64,000 bases of DNA from Larix kaempferi (lineage: Eukaryota > Streptophyta > Pinopsida > Pinales > Pinaceae). This document shows, piece after piece, positions 57,833 through 64,000 of this stretch. Both the position numbers and the translations under genes were made by a program. The stretch covers positions 19,119,001-19,183,000 of the forward strand of contig BSBM01000904.1 of NCBI GenBank assembly GCA_027924585.1. The letters run 5' to 3'. Every line of letters begins with the position of its first letter. Positions within the stretch are counted from its first letter, which is position 1. A model generated the notes under the pieces. It saw only the letters and a program-made list of their open reading frames with translations, was not told the origin of the DNA and ran no database searches.

Positions 57833-59727
57833 CAGATAGCTCAAGCTGAAGGAGCAGATGAGCATGTTAGCTCCTCTTCACATTCAATAGATCTAAATCA
57901 AGGAAGGCAATACTACCGGTGCATCAGCAAGCAGACTCCATAGCCCAATTTTAAATGCTCAACCCCCAAGGGTTCCATTTCTTTTATCCAAATTTCTTCA
58001 TCTAAAATAAGTTACTGTTTCTTACCTATTTATATCTAGATCCAAAAGTCCATTATTAAATAGATCTAAATCATTTTTTGCAATCTAAAAAATCATTAAA
58101 GGTTTATGCATTGTTAGATCTAGGTTGCATTCTTTTCAAATTTCAAGTTTCAAAGTGTAGATCTAAAAAGTGAATTTGAGAAGTTTAAGTGTTTCTAAAA
58201 GATATATCTAGCATTGTTAGGCTTGAAATATTTGGCTTGCAACTTGAAAGAGGGAAGCCAAAGATCCTAGCAAGACAAACTCTCTAGCTTGTCTTACTAG
58301 TTATTTTTCTTCTCTTTTTGTTTCATCATTCAAAGCAAAAATTTTGGTATAGTTTGCATTTAGAAGTAGGGCTAGTTTAGAGTTGTTTTAGGCATTTTTA
58401 TAAAATTATTACCTCGCTGATTTTTATTGCATGCATATCAGTTTTCAATTTAAAAATTAATTAAAAATCAGTTAGAGACATAAAAAGTTACCCAAAAAGC
58501 TAGTTTTTTGCATACTAGTTTAACTAGTTTTCATTTTGGCAATTTTTAGCATTATCAGAACACTCTTAAATTGTTTTGATTGTCTTTTTCTAACCAACAT
58601 AGCTTGCTGGTCTGTTTGGTTTTCCTAGTGGGTTGGAGCTAAAAAACTCGTAAGATTAGCATTTGGAAGCTTCTTGAACCATCCTGAGAACCAATTTCAA
58701 AGCACTACTTATTTTGTTTCTCAAAACTATTGTAAACTGACTTGTTCCCTATTGATAAAAGGAAAGCAGTATTCCTTTTAAGTTTCCATTTGTAATTCAA
58801 AATAAAAAGAGCTCTGTAGGCTATTCCAGTGACTGCCCCAATCCCCCCAGGGGGGATTCACATATTTTTCACTTTTATTTTTATTTTTATTGTTTTTAAT
58901 TTTCTTTGTTTAGATTAGTTTTCTTTAAGCATTAGTAATTAAAGTACATCACAAGCACACAAAGCGTCCTCAAAGGACTTACTACAATTTTTCAATCTAT
59001 TTTTCATGTTTTGTGCTGCAACTACAATTTGCTCTTAAAATTTAATCCTAAAATTTACCCCTTGATTTACCGAAGTACACTTTGTGGTGTGAAGAAAAGA
59101 TATTCTTGGGTTTAGCTTAGCTAATCATCCACTTTCAAAACTTAATAAAACGAACCAACACTCCAAGCCCAAAGTATGCTCTTGACCGCTGCAGCCTAGT
59201 CTGAACAGCTGGGGCAATCAGAAACGAGAGTAAGGCACTTAGCTATAATAGGGAAATCCAATCTAATTTACCTTTGCAGATTCGAGAGGTTGCGTGGATG
59301 TACACTATAGAGTTAGTAGGCTACTTTAAGAAGGTTCATCCTCGCCTGGTTGGACACTCGGTTAAGCCACTATAGCACTCAGTCCAAGATGTTAGATTTG
59401 GTTGGGCCAAACCAAGAATTTTACCCATTCCTCTAATACTCATCTAATCAATTTAAAATAAACCAACAAGCCTCTTGCAATACTTTCACAACCCTACACA
59501 GCAGCAATCGCACTCATTCTCGACACTAATCATCTATTTCTTTTATGGTTAAGTCAATTTATAAAATGTCATGAATGCATCTTTATCAATCATGTGTAGT
59601 GTTGAATGATTAATCTAATATTTGCAAATGATGCTTTGTTGAATTATTTTCCATCTCATCATTTTAACTCCTAGAATAGACTTTTTTACTTGTGTTATAG
59701 TTTAAAAGCCATAGTTTATTTTCATAG
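57833..59727. other. Intronic spacer
   Basis: AT-rich. No gene recognised. A palindromic TCCCCCCAGGGGGGA lies near 58842-58856. Confidence 0.4.
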
Positions 59728-59881
59728 GGACCACCCCCCTTGGCTTCACTAGGAGTAAGCCTAGATGGAGGAGTCGAGTAATCAGGTGTAGCACTTGACT
59801 CTGACTTGCCTCCAAGGACACACCGAGCGGCTTGAAAGTTTTCGGTCGTGTTCCACCCCAGGTGTGTATTAGGCGGCAACA
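59728..59881 (-). repeat. TGTTGCC-family repeat head
   Basis: On minus it begins TGTTGCCGCCTAATACACAC at 59881 and ends in the CTCCTCCATCTAGGCTTACT...GGTGGTCCCT block. Confidence 0.75.
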
Positions 59882-60432
59882 CTCACCATTAATAAAATCA
59901 ATCCCTTGAAAACATAACGAATATCCGACGTTCTCGAACTTAACTATTTGTGGGCAAATTTTGCGAAGGAAGCGGAAACAACTAGAAAGTGACCGCATGG
60001 CCCCGTCAGGCTACACCCTTAATTGGTGTAGTGTTGGACACACCTTTGTGACTCCATCTAGCCCACACGTCCTTGCGCAAAGCCACATTAGTTGAAATCC
60101 GGATATTTTCCCAAGTACTTTCGAGTATATCGGGAATCCCCTTCCCCTCTAATCCACTCACCCATAATATAAAACTGACCAAGACTCCACTGCAAAACAT
60201 TTACGATCTTTCAGCAGCATTTCTTTTGTGACTCCATTTGGCACTGGTACAATTTATGCTATCATCCCTTTGCTTTCAGTCATTTATACTATGAATGTCA
60301 TATTTGTCTTTATGCTGTTGAAACTAAGTCTCATATGTTTGCAGTAGCTTGTTTCAGTCAATTTATCTAAACTCCCAAAAAACAATCCCATCACAAACTA
60401 ATAATTAATAAGAGCCTTAGCAACTCTTTACT

Positions 60433-60589
60433 AAGGTCTACCCCCCTTGGCTTCGTTAGGAGTTAGCCTAAACGGAGGAGTCAGGATCAGGTGACAACAC
60501 CTGAATCGAGACTTGCCCCCAAGGATGCACCGAGCAACTTGAAGATTTCTGCTGTGCTAACCCCCGGAGGTGCATATCCAACGGCAACA
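60433..60589 (-). repeat. TGTTGCC-family repeat head
   Basis: On minus it begins TGTTGCCGTTGGATATGCAC at 60589, then CTTGGGGGCAAG, CACCTGATCCTGACTCCTCC, GTTTAGGCTAACTCCTAACG and GCCAAGGGGGGTAGACC. This is the copy closest to that at 11048. Confidence 0.8.
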
Positions 60590-61959
60590 GGTGCATTGCT
60601 CGAGGTGATTAGGTTCAAGGTTTTACCCTAACCCTAGGGTATTGGATAAATAAAACAATGTTCCACAGGGATGCATCCCCATGGTGGGAAATGTTCCTGC
60701 GCACTCCTCCATGTTTCTAGGATGAGGAAACTCTTGAGGAATCATTTCCCCACGCCCCCCTTTTGCGGGAAATGCATGGAGAAATGTTTCCCCAAATAAG
60801 GAACGTGTTTACCTTTTGGGTAAGTGTCTGGGCCTTCCCCCCCATTTTCATCTATTGAAATGAAAAAAATGCATGAGAGTGACTCAAACTCAAATAGTGA
60901 CATTGCCATTAATTGTCCCGATGCCTTCATGCATCAGATGGATCATAGTTCTAAAGCACATTGAAGTGAGTAATATTAAATGGCAATGCTAAATTCTTAG
61001 AGCAAAGGTGTCATTCTCCTTATCTTTCATTTTCTATCCTTTTACTTGAATTTTTAACATTACTATTAATTGTTTCAAGATGTTTGAGAGTGGTTCCAAC
61101 TTCATCGAACTTCATATGCAAAAAGTAGAATTTTAGATCCCATTCGAAATTCAACAGATTTACCAGTTTTCAGGATTTCAAGATTGCGGATTCTACCACG
61201 TATGAGGGTAAGGGATTGGAATTTAATAAAGCACATCAACCTTTGTATGTACCTTGATCTTGGTGGCGTTGATGCTTGATTGTTGAAGTTGATTGAACTC
61301 CTTTGTCATGACCTTAATAAAAATGTACCCTTCGATCAAGCAAAATCATTTATTAAGCATGGGAAGCTTTTTCTACCTTATTTTAATGCTTGGATTAGGA
61401 AGTTTCATCAAAATTGTAGGGCGTTGACTAATTTCCTTGGAGGATCAACTTCAAGATTCGAGTTAGAGGAAAGGGCCAGAGGATCAACTTTGCATATTTT
61501 GTCTCTAATGGTTTGGAATCTTTAAAATAAATTTTTCCTTTGAAAATTTGATTATTTTATGTAATTTTTTTAAAACCGAGTCATTGAAATCAAACCGGTT
61601 CAATTCATTGTTGAGTCCAAGTCCAAGCCGAGTTGACCCTTGGTCAGTTCTGAGTCTTAGTCCGAGTTTTAAAACATTGAGATGGATGCAGAGGACCAGT
61701 CTATGGAGCACATTCCTTGATGCTTTATTTGATCATGATGTTGATTTATTTCAACTACTTTTCATTGTTTCAGTTTTGACTTTAGATAGTAGATAGTAGA
61801 TACTAGATACTGGTGACAGTCCTTGACTCTTTACTATTTTTTGAGAAATTTTAATTTACTATTTGGATTTAGTCTATTTCACTGTTCTAACTTCTCTGTG
61901 TTCACTGTTCACCATCTATTTCAGACTTCAGAATCTATTGCATTATTTTTTGACTTTTA

Positions 61960-62150
61960 CAAATTTGAAATTTGAATTTAGATATACATTGCATAATGAT
62001 AATGATGAATTTAGTTTTAAGTTTTTACATGGTAATAGTTCAATATCATTTATCATTTACTAGTATGAAATTTGAATTTAGATGTACATTGCATAATGCT
62101 GAATTTAGTTTTTAGTTTTTACATATTAATAGTTATTGTTGGGATTTATC
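61960..62150 (+). repeat. Two-copy repeat of about 103 bp
   Basis: TGAAATTTGAATTTAGAT(A/G)TACATTGCATAATG and the TTTAGTTTT..GTTTTTACAT block occur twice, from about 61965 and 62067. Confidence 0.8.
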
Positions 62151-62299
62151 ATTTTTATATTTTAAACCAGCATAGATCCAAATCCTAGGCTCTATCAAGC
62201 GCCGAGAGGGATCAAATCTCTCGAGGTGCAAACCTCTCCTTGAATAGCTCCTTGAGTGCAATACCTGAGCCACCTAATCCTAAGCTCTAAAGTCTCTAC

Positions 62300-62745
62300 T
62301 CTCTAGTTTAAGTCTCATATTTACTTTTTACTTTGTATTATTCTTTTTTGTTTATGTCCGATGTAATATGTATTGCTTTTTACTTTGTATTATTTTTTTT
62401 GTTTACTTTGTATTATTTTTTTTGTTTACTTTGTATTATTTTGTTACTCAACAAACACTCTAAAATATCATATTTACTTTTTACTTTGTATTAAAAGTAA
62501 AAAGTAAAGTCTCTAGTTTAAGTCTCATATTTACTTTTTACTTTGTATTATTCTTTTTTGTTTATGACCGACATAATATTTATCACCTAACCCTAAGCTC
62601 TAAAGTCTCTAGTTTAAGTCTCATATTTACTTTTTACTTTGTATTATTCTTTTTTGTTTATGGCTGACATAATATTTATTACTTTTTACTTTGTATTATT
62701 CTTTTTTGTTTACTTTGTATTATTTTGTTACTCGACAAACACACA
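62300..62745 (+). repeat. Irregular tandem repeat (TTTACTTTTTACTTTGTATTA units)
   Basis: Five or more units of AGTCTC(A)TATTTACTTTTTA and CTTTGTATTATTCTTTTTTG, some with TTTATG.C.GACATAATATTTAT, in a nested pattern. Near 62478-62508 an inverted piece (TACTTTTTAC.../...GTAAAAAGTA) forms a hairpin. Confidence 0.8.
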
Positions 62746-63066
62746 CATGTTACAAGATCTCCCTCATACTGGGCTGTAGAGTGCCTCTGGGCGCAATTAA
62801 TTTTTATGACTCCAACATCCCTCCGTCCCCTTGGGATTTCCCTAAAATTTGGGGTGGCTTCCACATGTCCCCCTTTTGCGTTTCCCCACACCCATGCTCC
62901 CCGATCCTGGAAACTCCGTGGAACATTGATAAATATAAATAATCATGTGATGGGCACTATGTAGTCTGGACATTTAAAGGATTGGTTAGAAAGATGGACA
63001 TACATGTATCCTATTTCATGTTTCTTACATCTTACCTTCTTGCTAAGTTATGTACTTGTTCTGCAG

Positions 63067-63255
63067 CTTGATCGTGTTTTGCAGCTTGAAATTCGGGATG
63101 TGAATAAACAATTGATTGAGACTGTGGTGGATTTAAGTGATAATGATATTGATTCTGCTTCCTGTGGAGGGAGTGATGGAATTGTCGTCAAATGTTCCTA
63201 TAATGCAATGGCATTTCGTACAAGATTGAACTCTGGATACAAACAGGCCCATAAG
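63067..63255 (+). CDS. MED15: MED15 exon D (63 codons)
   Basis: Encodes LDRVLQLEIRDVNKQLIETV then VDLSDNDIDS, GIVVKCSYNAMAFRTRLNSG and YKQAHK. Plant MED15 has the matching block LLEEIKEINQRLIDTVVEIS followed by acidic residues and a TTVRFSFIAVSLSPALK segment. The acceptor is TGTTCTGCAG ending at 63066 and the donor is CATAAG|GTATGC at 63256. It is 189 bases, phase 0 at both ends, open throughout. It directly follows exon C in the protein (KRPRLE then LDRVLQLE). The remaining conserved C-terminal part, which in homologues ends with a W.....A domain, must lie beyond this window. Confidence 0.9.
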
Positions 63256-64000
63256 GTATGCTTTCTCCCAGAAATGAAGTGTTTGGGCAATATATTTTTA
63301 TAATTTTCAATTATATGATACTAATTCATTTGGTAGACATTAATATTTCCTTCTATTCCTCTTTCAACTTTAGTGTTCTTATTTTAACAAAGCATGTTAA
63401 CTAGAATGCAGTTATGTAGATGCAAAACGTCAGCTGTAAATAATGATGCATTAAATTGTAGTGTTAAGTTAAATGTCTTACTCGTAAACTGGTTTTCCAT
63501 AAATGATAGATTTAGTGCTGTATTTGTCTCGACTAAGATAACATATGCAACACTTAAGGAAAACAACACAGCAAAGTTTTTTTTTCAAGACAAGTTGCTG
63601 TTGGCCAATTTATATCAGATAGCTAAGTTGCTGTTGGCCAATTTATAGAAATGTGTGTGCTCATATGGTGAAAAATTGAAAGAATATAATTTTTTTGTTC
63701 TAGAACTTGATAACTGTAATTCATTTTCTGGGCTGCTAAGTGGAACAGGTATGCATTCCTTGATCAGTTAGTCTGCTTTATGGGGAAAATATATTTTCTT
63801 TTCTAAGTTTTAGCTTGTTGCTATATGAAAGCTAACACACACTCATTGACCAGCTTTATTGCTGCTTCCCTGTGAAATTGTATCCATTACTGGCATGTAA
63901 TTCCAATGTTCTGATGATCTCTGTTGTAATACTGTATGTAACTCTTGTTGCTTGCATAGTTGAACTTATTTTCAGAGACAGGAACAATCCATTTTTTCCC
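63256..64000 (+). other. Start of the next MED15 intron
   Basis: Begins GTATGC. No further MED15 exon was recognised before 64000. A TAAGTTGCTGTTGGCCAATTTATA-like segment occurs twice close together near 63592-63647. Confidence 0.6.

Larger units (their letters stand above)
60656..62928. mobile_element. Putative hAT-like element, about 2.27 kb
   Basis: The ends are CAATGTTCCACAGGG (60656) and CCGTGGAACATTG (62928), perfect inverted repeats over the outer nine bases and nearly identical to the MITE termini at 13046. Both subtermini contain GTCCCC/GGGGAA/TTTCCCC motifs. Flanks are AT-rich (AAATAAAA, ATAAATAT) and give no convincing duplication unless two bases are shifted. The interior holds a truncated copy of the element seen at 18833-20213 (61000-61690) and local repeats. 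Confidence 0.5.
44169..63066 (+). other. MED15 giant intron 2, 18,898 bp
   Basis: From GTATGA at 44169 to the acceptor TGTTCTGCAG at 63066. Repeats and fragments within it are annotated separately. No independent gene is supported. Confidence 0.82.
4335..63255 (+). other. MED15: MED15 gene span, partial: four exons and three introns
   Basis: Locus of a plant Mediator tail subunit 15 (Arabidopsis MED15a/NRB4-like). MED15 bridges transcription activators to the Mediator complex and RNA polymerase II in the nucleus. The exons found are 4335-4409, 4882-6129, 43827-44168 and 63067-63255. Each has a length divisible by three and they join in phase 0, giving 618 codons. Intron lengths are 472, 37,697 and 18,898 bp. 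The N-terminal KIX domain exons should lie upstream of the window and the C-terminal conserved exons beyond 64000. The order (helical block, Gln-rich block, SAPG..GEDLVAMT.CRLQ block, then IRDVNKQLIETVVDLSD block) follows plant MED15 proteins as I recall them. No transcript evidence was available. Confidence 0.85.

Noticed and set aside
59728-60589. LTR pair formed by the two minus-strand TGTTGCC heads
   Set aside because: The 708-bp spacing leaves no room for a normal interior, and the similarity stops after the head; they are kept as separate family copies.

Overview
This window looks like nuclear DNA of a seed plant with a very large genome, most likely a gymnosperm (conifer-like). It holds one recognisable cellular gene, a plant Mediator subunit MED15 on the + strand. 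I find four MED15 exons, 1,854 coding bases in all, spread over about 59 kb. All four join in phase 0 and have GT..AG borders. Two of the introns are enormous (37,697 and 18,898 bp) and are filled with old, nested transposable elements. The gymnosperm call is inferred from this architecture; no lineage marker was read directly.

Layout. 1-4334: upstream intron or flank with a decayed Ty3/Gypsy integrase (about 390-1620). 4335-4409 and 4882-6129: MED15 exons A and B, including the Gln-rich region. 6130-43826: giant intron. It holds, in order, a tRNA-derived SINE with a perfect 19-bp target duplication (7117-7356); a Ty1/Copia element on the minus strand that carries only gag-protease coding (8100-17724, TSD CATCG), itself the host of a hAT-like element, an LTR-type element, a hAT MITE and a solo LTR; a roughly 11-kb degenerate hAT element with a 16-bp perfect terminal inverted repeat and hAT transposase remains (18149-29118); a full-length but decayed Copia with 594-bp LTRs (30247-36771, TSD TTCAT); and an inverted partial copy of that Copia's interior (37795-40735), interrupted by an 875-bp hAT element. 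43827-44168: MED15 exon C. 44169-63066: second giant intron with dispersed repeat heads, a four-copy 356-bp tandem array, purine tracts and another hAT-like element. 63067-63255: MED15 exon D. The gene continues beyond 64000.

No host gene other than MED15 could be supported, and I see no rRNA, functional tRNA gene or CRISPR array. Most open frames of 60-120 codons are chance frames in AT-rich or repeated DNA. The main interest is the insertion history, which can be read directly from target-site duplications and from paralogous empty sites inside the window.
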